DNA from: Actinoallomurus vinaceus
GTDB taxonomy: Bacteria; Actinomycetota; Actinomycetes; Streptosporangiales; Streptosporangiaceae
DNA: 64,000 bases
Assembly (NCBI RefSeq): GCF_039542055.1
Contig: NZ_BAABHK010000015.1
Span: 238,268 to 302,267 of the forward strand
Direction of reading: 5' to 3'
Shown here: in pieces, positions 33,769 through 42,192 of the stretch
How positions within the stretch are numbered: the first letter of the stretch is position 1
Layout: each line of letters starts with the position of its first letter
Made by a program: the position numbers and the translations under genes
Notes under the pieces: model-generated
What the model saw: the letters and a program-made list of their open reading frames with translations, nothing else
Databases searched by the model: none
Told to the model about the DNA's origin: nothing

Positions 33769-34937
33769 GCGACGCAGACCTCGACTTTCTGAGACAACTG
33801 TCCGAGCGGCAACAGCGCTCGGAGCCTCCAGGCGTTCCGCCACGTGCTGCCCGGGGCGGACGGGGACGGCGCCGCAAGAAGAGCCGCAAGGGCCGCAAGC
33901 TCGCGCCGCTCATCGCGCTCGTCTTCCTCCTCGCGGTCGTGTGCGGCGGCGGCTACGTCGGTTTCACCATGCTGAACGGCATGCTCAACCCGCCCGACTA
34001 CAAGGGCGAGGGCACCGGCTCGGTCACCGTCTGGATCCACGAGGGCGACTCGGTCAGCGAGATGGCCCTGCGGATGAAGCAGGCCGGCGTCGTCAAGTCC
34101 GTGGACGCGTTCGTCAAACTCGCCACCAAGGACACGAGGGCGACGAGCATCCAGCCCGGCTACTACCACCTGCGCCGGCAGATGTCGGTGAAGTCCGCGC
34201 TCGCGCTGCTGCTCAGCGACGCCTCACGGGCCGGCCGTGTCACCATCCCCGAAGGCAAGCGGGTCGTCCAGGTCCTGCAGATGCTTTCCAAGAAGACCAA
34301 GATCCCGCTCAAGGACTTCGAGAAGGCCGCCAAACACCCCGAGAAGCTGGGCCTGCCCTCGTATGCCAAGGGCAAGCTCGAGGGATATCTCTATCCCTTC
34401 ACGTACGACCCGGACCCGAAGGCCACCGCCACGCAGGTGCTCCGCTCGATGGTCGACCAGTTCAAGACGGTCGCGACCTCCATCGACCTGGAAGGAAAGG
34501 CCCGCGAGCTGGGCATGTCGCCGGGTGACGTGGTGACGATCGCCAGCCTGGTCCAGGCCGAGAGCGGCCGGGACGAGGACATGCCGAAGATCGCCCGGGT
34601 CATCGACAACCGGGTCCACAACTCCCAGCCGTGGATGCGCAAACTGCAGCTCGACAGCACGGTGATGTACGCCCTGGGCAAGTACAACATCGTGGCCACC
34701 TACGCGGAGACCAAGACGAAGAGCCCGTACAACACCTACAGCGTCTCCGGCCTGCCGCCCGGAGCGATCGACAACCCCGGCGAGGTGGCGCTCAAGGCGG
34801 CGCTCAATCCCGCGCAGGGCAACTGGCTCTACTTCGTGACCACCGATCCGAAGCGCCATGTCACCAAGTTCACCAACAGCAACAGCGAGTTCGAGAAGTT
34901 CAAGCAGGAACTCGCACGCAACACGGGGCACGGATGA
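33765..34937 (+). CDS. mltG: Endolytic murein transglycosylase MltG
   Basis: 390 residues. Arg/Lys-rich cytoplasmic tail (about 20-46), one membrane helix (LIALVFLLAVVCGGGYVGFTML), a LysM-like subdomain, then the YceG catalytic domain with the active-site Glu in ASLVQAESGRDEDMPKIARVI and the segments LQLDSTVMYALG and YNTYSVSGLPPGAI. It cleaves nascent glycan strands to set their length. Coupled by ATGA overlaps to both ruvX and aroE. Confidence 0.95.
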   Translation: MSDADLDFLRQLSERQQRSEPPGVPPRAARGGRGRRRKKSRKGRKLAPLIALVFLLAVVCGGGYVGFTMLNGMLNPPDYKGEGTGSVTVWIHEGDSVSEMALRMKQAGVVKSVDAFVKLATKDTRATSIQPGYYHLRRQMSVKSALALLLSDASRAGRVTIPEGKRVVQVLQMLSKKTKIPLKDFEKAAKHPEKLGLPSYAKGKLEGYLYPFTYDPDPKATATQVLRSMVDQFKTVATSIDLEGKARELGMSPGDVVTIASLVQAESGRDEDMPKIARVIDNRVHNSQPWMRKLQLDSTVMYALGKYNIVATYAETKTKSPYNTYSVSGLPPGAIDNPGEVALKAALNPAQGNWLYFVTTDPKRHVTKFTNSNSEFEKFKQELARNTGHG

Positions 34938-35713
34938 CGCGAGCCGCCGTCCTCGGGTCGCCGATCGCGCACTCGCTGTCGCCGGCGCTGCACCGGGCGG
35001 CGTACGCCGCCCTGGGGCTCGACTGGACGTACGAGGCGATCGAGTGCCGTGAGGAGGATCTTCCCGAGGTGCTCGAGCGGCCGTGGGCGGGCCTGTCCCT
35101 GACGATGCCGCTGAAGCGGGCCGTGCTGCCGCTGCTCGACGAGGTCTCCGGGCTCGCGCGGGCGGTCGGCGGGGCCAACACGGTCGTCTACGACGGCGGG
35201 CGGCGGCTCGGTCACAACACCGACGTGTACGGCATGGTGACCGCGCTGACCGAGGCCGGCGTCCGCTCACCGGGCTCCGCCGTCGTACTCGGTGGTGGAG
35301 CGACGGCCTGCTCGGCCCTGGCCGCGCTGCGCGACCTGGGGCTGCCGAAGGCCGTGGTCGTCGTACGGAGCCCGGCCCGGGCCGCCGAGGCGGTGTCGGC
35401 GGCCGACCGGCTGGGCGTATCGGTGTCGGTGCAGACCTTCGCCGACACAATGCCTCCCGCCGATCTGATCGTCTCGACCCTTCCGGCCCACACCGCCGAC
35501 CCGTACGCCGAGGCGATCGCGGGGGCGACGGGCGCGCTCTTCGACGTCGTGTACGCACCATGGCCGACGGCCACTGCCGAAGCGGTGCGCGACCGGGGCG
35601 GCATCGTGGTGGGCGGCCTGCCCATGCTGGTGCACCAGGCCGCCCGCCAGGTCGAGCTCATGACGGGGCGCGCACCGGCCCCCGTCGAGGCGATGCGCGC
35701 CGCCGTGTCATGA
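34934..35713 (+). CDS. aroE: Shikimate dehydrogenase
   Basis: 259 residues from ATG 34934, overlapping mltG by four bases. Shikimate-binding motifs AVLGSPIAHSLSPALHRAAY and SLTMPLKRAVLP, catalytic Lys in the latter, and the nucleotide-binding Gly-rich loop VVLGGGATACSALAAL. It reduces 3-dehydroshikimate in aromatic amino acid synthesis. The other shikimate genes that often follow (aroC, aroK, aroB) are not in this window; the next gene is convergent and its stop overlaps by six bases (TCATGA). Confidence 0.94.
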   Translation: MTRAAVLGSPIAHSLSPALHRAAYAALGLDWTYEAIECREEDLPEVLERPWAGLSLTMPLKRAVLPLLDEVSGLARAVGGANTVVYDGGRRLGHNTDVYGMVTALTEAGVRSPGSAVVLGGGATACSALAALRDLGLPKAVVVVRSPARAAEAVSAADRLGVSVSVQTFADTMPPADLIVSTLPAHTADPYAEAIAGATGALFDVVYAPWPTATAEAVRDRGGIVVGGLPMLVHQAARQVELMTGRAPAPVEAMRAAVS

Positions 35714-36688
35714 CGTGCTGCGGCGCTGCCGGCGCAGGCGTGACGCCAAGGCCACGCCCATGATCGCCAACAGTGTCAGGGGACCGGCGACATAGAGCGT
35801 CTGGGCCGCCGTCCCGAAGGTGCTGAAGGGCGTGGACCACAGGACGAGCGAGCTCGCGAGCGGCGACAGGGCGAGCAGCACCACGATCGTCGATCTGCGC
35901 CCGGAGGCCGAACGCGGGCGGGCACAGGCGACACCGATCAGTGTCAGCGAGGCGACCGCCAGCAGCCACGCCGGATTGTGGACCGTCACCGGCCGCAGCA
36001 GCACGGCGCGTTGCGGCATCGGGGCCAGTGGCGCGGCAAGCCAGATCAGAGCGAAGGCGAATGCGGCGACGCCCGTCATGAGGGCCGCGCCGCGCAATCC
36101 GCCGAGCGACGCGAAGGCGGGGCGCAGGCCGCCCGAGAGCGACAGCGCCGTCGCGGCCAGGATCGCCAGGCCGAACCAGAGCAGGTTGCCTCCCACGTAT
36201 ACCGAGTCGATGGCGTCGTGACCTTGGGCGACCGCCAGCCACGGAAGCTGGGACAGTGTCGCCGCCCAGGCGAGACCTGCCGCCGTTCGCCGCAGGCCCA
36301 GCAGGCTCAGCGCGGCCACGGCCGGCCATGGTGCCCACATCGGCCAGACCTGCGCGGGCTCCTGCAACAGCACCGGCGAGAAACCGGCCACCACCGCGTC
36401 GTCCCGGAAATAAGCGATCAGACCGGTGGACACGAGGGCGGTCGCCACCAGACCGAGCACGGCGAAGGCGTCGCGCCAGATCGGGCCGCCGAGGGAACGG
36501 ATCTCGCGCCGGAGGCGGACGCGTACGGCCCCCCAGGCCAGGTCGGCGGCATCGCGCGGAGTCGGCCGCTCCTGGCCGGGGCCTGCCGTGGCGAGCAGGA
36601 CGCCGAGCATCTCCTCGCGCTGGTCGATCGGGTAGAGCCGCAGCCATCGCCGCAGCCGGTGTTCGAGTGATGTGGACCGTGATGTCAT
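35708..36688 (-). CDS. Uncharacterised multi-pass membrane protein, paralogue 1
   Basis: 326 residues from ATG 36688. A cytoplasmic N-terminal segment of about 65 residues (LEHRLRRWLRLYPIDQREEM, RDAADLAWGAVRVRLRREIR) precedes about eight hydrophobic helices. The N-terminal module resembles short helical domains attached to membrane proteins in PadR-controlled operons, but I cannot name a family. The first ~100 residues are nearly identical to the next upstream gene, showing a tandem duplication. The start overlaps that gene's stop by four bases; its own stop overlaps aroE. Confidence 0.75.
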   Translation of the reverse strand: MTSRSTSLEHRLRRWLRLYPIDQREEMLGVLLATAGPGQERPTPRDAADLAWGAVRVRLRREIRSLGGPIWRDAFAVLGLVATALVSTGLIAYFRDDAVVAGFSPVLLQEPAQVWPMWAPWPAVAALSLLGLRRTAAGLAWAATLSQLPWLAVAQGHDAIDSVYVGGNLLWFGLAILAATALSLSGGLRPAFASLGGLRGAALMTGVAAFAFALIWLAAPLAPMPQRAVLLRPVTVHNPAWLLAVASLTLIGVACARPRSASGRRSTIVVLLALSPLASSLVLWSTPFSTFGTAAQTLYVAGPLTLLAIMGVALASRLRRQRRSTS

Positions 36689-37635
36689 GACGTGCTGCGC
36701 CGCCACTCCCGCAGACGGGACGCCGCGGCGGCCGTGAGGACGGCGACGACCGCCAGCGAGCCGAGGATACGGATGGCGTCTACGACGGGCGCGAGCGCGG
36801 TGTCGATCGCGATCTGGAACCCCAAGACGTAGACGGTCGGGGCAAGGCTCAGTATCAGCATCGTCGTCCACCTGCGGCCGGAGTCAGTCCTCAGCCGGGT
36901 GCACGCGACGGCGATCAACGCCAACGGCGCGATGCCCAGCCAATACCGGGGATCGTGGAACGACCATGCCGACGGTGACATGTCTCTCGACCACGGATCG
37001 ATCTCCCCGGTGGGGACGCTCAGCGTGTAGGCGAAGGCTCCAAAACCGGCCAGGAGGACGACGACCCGCCACCATCCGAGAAGCGACAGCGCTCGGCGGA
37101 GGCCGTCCGAGACGGACAAGGCCGCGGCGGCGGTGATCGCCAAGACGAACCAGTACGCGTTTTGGCCCAGCCGATCAGAGAAGGCGTCCATTTCGCCGAT
37201 GGCGAGCCAGGGCACCTGAGCGAGCGCTGCGGCCCATGCGATGCCGATCGCGGTGCGCCGCAGGCTCAGCAGGCTCAACGCGGCGACGAGCGGCCACGGC
37301 GCCCACATCGGCCAGATGGGCGCGGGCGGTGACTGAACGACGAAGGCGAAGTCGATGATGGCTCGTAGGGAGGCGATCAGACAGACGAAGAGGGCCAGGA
37401 TCGTCACCAGGCCGAGCACGGCGAACGCGTCCCTCCACACCGTCCCGCCGAGGGACCGGATCTCGCGGCGCAGGCGGACGCGAACGGCTCCTCCCACGAG
37501 GTCCGCGGCGTCTCGGGGGCTCGGCCGGTCCTGGCCGGGGCCGGCCGAGGCGAGCAGGACGCCGAGCATCTCTTCGCGCTGGTCGATCGGGTAGAGCCGC
37601 AGCCATCGCCGCAGCCGGTGTTCGAGCGGGCTCAT
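36685..37635 (-). CDS. Uncharacterised multi-pass membrane protein, paralogue 2
   Basis: 316 residues. Same N-terminal module as its neighbour (MSPLEHRLRRWLRLYPIDQR, GVLLASAGPGQDRPSPRDAADL), then about eight membrane helices whose sequence has diverged more. It is coupled by four-base overlaps to the PadR gene upstream and paralogue 1 downstream, so the three form one operon. No catalytic or transport motif recognised. Two copies could form a heteromeric membrane complex (inference). Confidence 0.75.
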   Translation of the reverse strand: MSPLEHRLRRWLRLYPIDQREEMLGVLLASAGPGQDRPSPRDAADLVGGAVRVRLRREIRSLGGTVWRDAFAVLGLVTILALFVCLIASLRAIIDFAFVVQSPPAPIWPMWAPWPLVAALSLLSLRRTAIGIAWAAALAQVPWLAIGEMDAFSDRLGQNAYWFVLAITAAAALSVSDGLRRALSLLGWWRVVVLLAGFGAFAYTLSVPTGEIDPWSRDMSPSAWSFHDPRYWLGIAPLALIAVACTRLRTDSGRRWTTMLILSLAPTVYVLGFQIAIDTALAPVVDAIRILGSLAVVAVLTAAAASRLREWRRSTS

Positions 37636-37964
37636 GCGGATCCTCCGGCCAGGCGCAGGCGGGCGGTGGCGGTCTCGGCGTTGCTGCGCAGGCGTTCGGC
37701 CTCGGCGGCGAGGCGCGCGGCGCCCGTGTCCGTGAGCCGGTAGTAGCGGCGCAGCCGGCCCTCGACGACGTCCTCGCGGTCGATCTCGGCGAGTCCGTCG
37801 GCGGTCAGCCGGTCGAGGGCGGCGTACAAGGTGCCGGCCCGAAGGCGCACCCGCCCGTCCGAGATCCGCTCGACGTCGCCGATGATGCCGTACCCGTGCT
37901 GAGGCCCGGCCGCCAACGCCGTGAGGATGAGGAACGTGGGTTCCTGGAGTGACCTGTGGTTCAT
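37632..37964 (-). CDS. PadR-family transcriptional regulator
   Basis: 110 residues from ATG 37964 (MNHRSLQEPTFLILTAL). Winged-helix motifs typical of PadR: GPQHGYGIIGDVERIS, RLRAGTLYAALDRLTADGLAE and RRYYRLTDTGAARL, with a short C-terminal dimerisation helix (subfamily with a small C-domain). First gene of an operon with two membrane proteins. Its start lies only 7 nt from a good -10 hexamer, so its mRNA is probably leaderless, and autorepression is likely. Confidence 0.9.
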   Translation of the reverse strand: MNHRSLQEPTFLILTALAAGPQHGYGIIGDVERISDGRVRLRAGTLYAALDRLTADGLAEIDREDVVEGRLRRYYRLTDTGAARLAAEAERLRSNAETATARLRLAGGSA

Positions 37965-37970
37965 GTAATC

Positions 37971-38000
37971 TTTATATACCGATGGCCGATACATTGCCAA
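37971..38000 (-). promoter_or_regulatory. Promoter of the PadR operon (leaderless)
   Basis: On the minus strand TTGGCA (38000-37995) is followed after 18 nt by TATAAA (37976-37971); with the overlapping hexamer TATATA (37978-37973) the spacer is 16 nt. The A of the padR ATG is the seventh base after the hexamer, so transcription should start at or next to it. The divergent rlmA-like start at 37982 lies inside this element, so both genes may be controlled by one operator. Confidence 0.65.
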
Positions 38001-38890
38001 CGCGTGGGGACGAAGCGCCCGTTCGCCTGCTCCATCATGGGAGGGTGTTCGCCGACGTCGTCCCGTACCTCCGCTGCCCGATCTGCGCCGACGACCTGGC
38101 CGTCGCCGAGAAGGCGCTCCGGTGCCCGGCCGGGCATGCGTTCGACATCGCCCGGCAGGGCTACGCCAACCTGCTGACCGGCAAGGCGCACCTCGGCACC
38201 GCCGACACCCCGGAGATGGTCGCCGCCCGCGCGGACTTCCTCGGCGGCGGCCACTTCGCCCCGCTCGCCGAACTGGTCGCGGAGCGCGCGGCGGCCCTCG
38301 ACCCGGGCGAGGGCTGCGTGCTGGACGCCGGCGCGGGCACGGGTCACTACCTCGCGGCCGTGCTCGACCGGCTGCCCGGACGGCCCGGTGTGGCCCTCGA
38401 CATCTCCAAGCACGCGCTGCGCCGGGCCGCGCGGGCGCATCCGCGGATCGGCGCCCTGGCATGGGACGTCTGGCGGCCGCTGCCCGTGCGCACCGGCGCG
38501 GTCGCGGTCCTCATCGACGTGTTCGCCCCGCGGAGCGGGACGGAGTTCCACCGGGTGCTCAGGCCGGACGGCGCGCTGATCGTCGTCACTCCGGCCCCGT
38601 ACCACCTGGGCGAGCTGATCGAACGGCTCGGGCTGCTGTCCGTGGACGAGCGGAAGGCCGACCGCGTGGCCGACTCGGTCGGCGAGCGCTTCGCCCCCAC
38701 GGGCGCCTGGTCTCTGGACCTTCCGCTGTCCCTCACTCATGCCGACGTCGCGTCGCTCGTGGCGATGGGCCCCAGCGCCCGGCACACCGAACCGGGGATC
38801 CTGCGGGAGCGCATCGCCGCGCTCGCGGAGCCCGTGAAGGTCACCGCGGCGTTCGAGGTGCGCGCTTTCGACGTACGGCCGGAAAGCTGA
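37982..38890 (+). CDS. RlmA-type 23S rRNA (guanine-N1)-methyltransferase
   Basis: About 302 residues. An N-terminal zinc ribbon (LRCPICADDL then LRCPAGHAFD, four Cys/His ligands) is followed by the conserved ARQGYANLLTGK and an SAM-dependent methyltransferase domain with motif I VLDAGAGTGHYL. Family members methylate G745 or G748 of 23S rRNA; the latter type can confer macrolide tolerance. Start uncertain: ATG 37982 is shown, but a GTG at 38045, which begins VFADVVPYLRC, matches many homologues better. Divergent from the PadR gene. Confidence 0.87.
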   Translation: MADTLPTRGDEAPVRLLHHGRVFADVVPYLRCPICADDLAVAEKALRCPAGHAFDIARQGYANLLTGKAHLGTADTPEMVAARADFLGGGHFAPLAELVAERAAALDPGEGCVLDAGAGTGHYLAAVLDRLPGRPGVALDISKHALRRAARAHPRIGALAWDVWRPLPVRTGAVAVLIDVFAPRSGTEFHRVLRPDGALIVVTPAPYHLGELIERLGLLSVDERKADRVADSVGERFAPTGAWSLDLPLSLTHADVASLVAMGPSARHTEPGILRERIAALAEPVKVTAAFEVRAFDVRPES

Positions 38891-38895
38891 TATCT

Positions 38896-39157
38896 TTGAC
38901 CTTTGACTGGCCTGGTGTGTACGCGCCGGGCGCGCAAGCGGAGGTCATCTCCCACCTGATCGGCTGCGCTCCCTCGGGAGACGAGAGGCTGATGGGTTCC
39001 GGTCAGGCACGCTGTAGGCGTGCCCGCCTCGTCGGCTCTGTGCTGCCGAGGTGTCCGGTAGTGGTGATGGCCCCGCATGCGAGTCATGCGGGGCTTTTCG
39101 TTTGAAGAGCCCAGGGCATGGCCGGTCAGGACAGCTCGGAAGCCCCAAGGAGGTCCC
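38896..39157 (+). promoter_or_regulatory. Structured leader of the infC-rpmI-rplT operon
   Basis: The 267 bp between the rlmA-like stop and infC has two TTGAC motifs (38896, 38903) as possible -35 elements, though no convincing -10. A 7-bp hairpin (GGCACGC at 39006-39012 with GCGTGCC at 39018-39024) and an intrinsic terminator at 39070-39103 follow. A 37-codon frame from ATG 38992 to TGA 39103-39105 runs through the terminator. Together these suggest transcription attenuation of the operon; the signal is unknown. Confidence 0.5.
39070..39103 (+). terminator. Intrinsic terminator (attenuator) in the infC leader
   Basis: GCCCCGCATG (39070-39079) pairs perfectly with CATGCGGGGC (39085-39094) around CGAGT and is followed by TTTTCGTTT. 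A stem with a T-rich tail is unusual in this high-GC window, and it sits 54 nt upstream of the infC start, so it must be regulated or leaky. Confidence 0.75.
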
Positions 39158-39751
39158 ATCAGCGCCGAACCGCGTATCAACGAGCGCATTCGCGTGCCCG
39201 AGGTCCGGCTCGTCGGCCCGAACGGCGAACAGGTCGGCATCGTGCCGATCGCCAAGGCACTCGACCTTGCCCGGGAGTCCGACCTCGATCTCGTCGAGGT
39301 CGCCCCGACCGCGAGGCCGCCCGTGGCCAAGCTCATGGACTACGGCAAGTTCAAGTACGAGTCCGCGATGAAGGCCCGCGATGCGCGACGTAACCAGGCG
39401 CACACGGTCATCAAGGAGATCAAACTCCGGCCGAAGATCGATCCGCACGACTACGGCACCAAGAAGGGCCACGTCGAGCGGTTCCTCAAGGCAGGTGACA
39501 AGGTCAAGGTCACGATCATGTTCCGTGGCCGCGAGCAGTCCCGGCCGGAGCTGGGGTTCCGGCTGTTGCAGCGGCTGGCGGAGGACGTCGAGGAGCTCGG
39601 CTTCGTCGAGTCCCGTCCCAAGCAGGACGGCCGCAACATGATCATGGTCCTCGGACCGCATAAGAAGAAGAGCGAGGCAAAGGCCGAAACGCGCACCGCG
39701 ACGGGAAGTCGTGCGCGACGGCAGCAGGAGGAGCACGGTTCCCCGGCCTGA
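39158..39751 (+). CDS. infC: Translation initiation factor IF-3 (AUC start)
   Basis: 197 residues. The N-domain begins with the family's usual ISAEPRINERIRVPEVRL; the C-domain has IKLRPKIDPHDYGTKKGHVERFL and FRGREQSRPELG; a Lys/Arg-rich tail follows. The start is ATC at 39158, directly after the strong AAGGAGGT at 39147-39154; an upstream in-frame ATG (39077) lies inside the terminator hairpin and lacks a ribosome site. Non-AUG AUU/AUC starts in infC are a known device by which IF-3 limits its own synthesis. rpmI follows after 147 bp of structured sequence. Confidence 0.95.
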   Translation: MSAEPRINERIRVPEVRLVGPNGEQVGIVPIAKALDLARESDLDLVEVAPTARPPVAKLMDYGKFKYESAMKARDARRNQAHTVIKEIKLRPKIDPHDYGTKKGHVERFLKAGDKVKVTIMFRGREQSRPELGFRLLQRLAEDVEELGFVESRPKQDGRNMIMVLGPHKKKSEAKAETRTATGSRARRQQEEHGSPA

Positions 39752-39768
39752 CCGGGCCCGCTCCGCCA

Positions 39769-39849
39769 CGACCCTGCTCACCGAGCGGGGTCGTCTCGCG
39801 AAGAGGTAAGCACACGCGCCTCTCAGGCGTACAGCACTCCGTACGGAGT
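39769..39849 (+). promoter_or_regulatory. RNA hairpins between infC and rpmI
   Basis: CGACCCTGCTC (39769-39779) pairs with 39783-39793 (11 bp including one T-G pair, loop ACC), and ACTCCGTACGGAGT (39836-39849) is a perfect palindrome. In other bacteria L20 binds RNA near rpmI to repress translation; these stems are candidates for an equivalent site. Confidence 0.4.
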
Positions 39850-39898
39850 CGCCGTATGCCCGGATCGAGGCGCTCGGACTAGGGAGACGTCGGCGACC

Positions 39899-40093
39899 AT
39901 GCCGAAGATGAAGACGCACAGTGGTGCCAAGAAGAGGTTCAAGCTGACGGGCACCGGCAAGGTCATGCGCCGCCGCGCCAACCGCAACCACCTGCTCGAG
40001 CACAAGCCGACGAAGCGCACGCGCCGGCTCGACGGAGCGGTCGTGGTGTCCAAGAACGACGAAACCAAGATCAAGAAGCTGCTCGGCGAGTAA
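39899..40093 (+). CDS. rpmI: 50S ribosomal protein L35
   Basis: 64 residues, highly basic, with the full family pattern MPKMKTHSGAKKRFKLTGTG and HLLEHKPTKRTRRLDG. Middle gene of infC-rpmI-rplT. Preceded by GGGAGAC near the ATG. Confidence 0.97.
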   Translation: MPKMKTHSGAKKRFKLTGTGKVMRRRANRNHLLEHKPTKRTRRLDGAVVVSKNDETKIKKLLGE

Positions 40094-40140
40094 GCCCGGC
40101 ACCACCTGATCGCCGGGCTCCGGCACCACTCCGGTGCCGG
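40094..40140 (+). promoter_or_regulatory. Two tandem hairpins between rpmI and rplT
   Basis: GCCCGGC (40094-40100) pairs with GCCGGGC (40112-40118), and CCGGCACC (40120-40127) pairs with GGTGCCGG (40133-40140). They begin right after the rpmI stop. Either partial terminators or a regulatory RNA element for L20. Confidence 0.4.
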
Positions 40141-40206
40141 CAGTCCCGTTAGTCGAACGACCGGCCGGAGCCCACAAGGCACGGCCTCCACGAAGGAGTT
40201 CAAGAC

Positions 40207-40584
40207 GTGGCACGCGTGAAGCGGGCGGTCAACGCCGCCAAGAAGCGCCGGGTCGTCCTCGAGCGGGCGAGTGGCTACCGTGGCCAGCGGTCCAGGCTGT
40301 ACCGCAAGGCCAAGGAGCAGCAGCTCCACTCGATGACGTACGCCTTCCGCGACCGGAAGGACCGCAAGGGCCAGTTCCGCCGTCTGTGGATCCAGCGGAT
40401 CAACGCGGCGGCCCGCGCGAACGGCATGACGTACAACCGGTTCATCCAGGGCCTGCGTGAGGCCGGCGTCGAGGTCGACCGTCGCATGCTCGCCGAGCTC
40501 GCGGTCAACGACGCCGCGGCGTTCACGGTCCTCGTCGAGACGGCCAAGAAGGCGCTGCCCGCCGAGGGCAGCGCGGCCGCCTGA
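40207..40584 (+). CDS. rplT: 50S ribosomal protein L20
   Basis: 125 residues, GTG start with AAGGAG upstream. Family motifs: RVKRAVNAAKKRRVVLERAS, YRGQRSRLYRKAKEQ, AYRDRKDRKGQFRRLWI-like segment (here AFRDRKDRKGQFRRLWI) and INAAARANGMTYNRFI. Early assembly protein of the 50S subunit and usual autoregulator of this operon. A SpoU methyltransferase gene starts 20 bp downstream. Confidence 0.97.
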   Translation: MARVKRAVNAAKKRRVVLERASGYRGQRSRLYRKAKEQQLHSMTYAFRDRKDRKGQFRRLWIQRINAAARANGMTYNRFIQGLREAGVEVDRRMLAELAVNDAAAFTVLVETAKKALPAEGSAAA

Positions 40585-40604
40585 CCGCGCAGATAACGAC
40601 GCTG

Positions 40605-41429
<825 letters not shown>

Positions 41430-41436
41430 GAGCGCC

Positions 41437-42192
41437 TCAGCGCAGCGCCAGGGTGAGGGCGACCCCGAGTCCGAAGGTGACGACCACGGCCCGCAGGACG
41501 CCGGGGGAGAGGCGCCGGGCGACGCGCGCGCCGAGGAACCCCCCGACCAGGCTGGTGACCGCCATCACCGCGACGGCGTCCCAGCGCACCGGGCCGAACA
41601 GCGCGAACGCGGCGAGGGCCACGGTGTTGATGACGAGGGACAGCACGGCCCGCACGGCGTTGAGTCGCTGCAGGTGGTCGTGGACGAAGACGCCGAGCAG
41701 CCCGAGCAGCATGACCCCCAGCCCGGCGCCGAAGTACGCGCCGTAGGCGCCGCCGACGAGGATGCCGCCGTGCAGGAGCACCCGGTGTCCGGCCCCGCCC
41801 CGGCGCCCGGTCGCGTCGAGCCTGCGCTTCAGCCACGGCTGGACCGCCAGGAGCAGGCTGGCCACGGCGATCAGCGCGGGCACCAGCGCGGTGAAGACCC
41901 CCTCGGGGGTGATCAGCAGCAGCAGGCAGCCGAGGACGGCGCCGGCCACGCTCGTCACGCTCAGCGCGACGACCCGCCGCCGCCGGCCGGCCAGCTCGGC
42001 GCGGTAGCCCGCGACACCGCCGACGTAGCCGGGCCACAGCGCCACCGTGTTGGTGACGTTCGCCGTGATGTTCGGGAGGCCCACGGCCAGCAGGGCCGGG
42101 AAGGAGATCAGCGAGCCACCGCCGGCGATCGCGTTGACCCCGCCGGCCGCCACGCCGGCCGCGCCGAGCAGGGCCATGTCGAGCAGGTCCAT
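41437..42192 (-). CDS. TauE/SafE-family membrane transporter
   Basis: 251 residues from ATG 42192 with GGAAGGAG upstream. About seven to eight membrane helices and the two repeated family motifs: GGVNAIAGGGSLISFPALLAVGLP (N-terminal) and GGFLGARVARRLSPGVLRAVV (C-terminal). Family members export sulfite, sulfoacetate or other organic anions. No neighbouring sulfur gene indicates the substrate. Confidence 0.88.
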   Translation of the reverse strand: MDLLDMALLGAAGVAAGGVNAIAGGGSLISFPALLAVGLPNITANVTNTVALWPGYVGGVAGYRAELAGRRRRVVALSVTSVAGAVLGCLLLLITPEGVFTALVPALIAVASLLLAVQPWLKRRLDATGRRGGAGHRVLLHGGILVGGAYGAYFGAGLGVMLLGLLGVFVHDHLQRLNAVRAVLSLVINTVALAAFALFGPVRWDAVAVMAVTSLVGGFLGARVARRLSPGVLRAVVVTFGLGVALTLALR

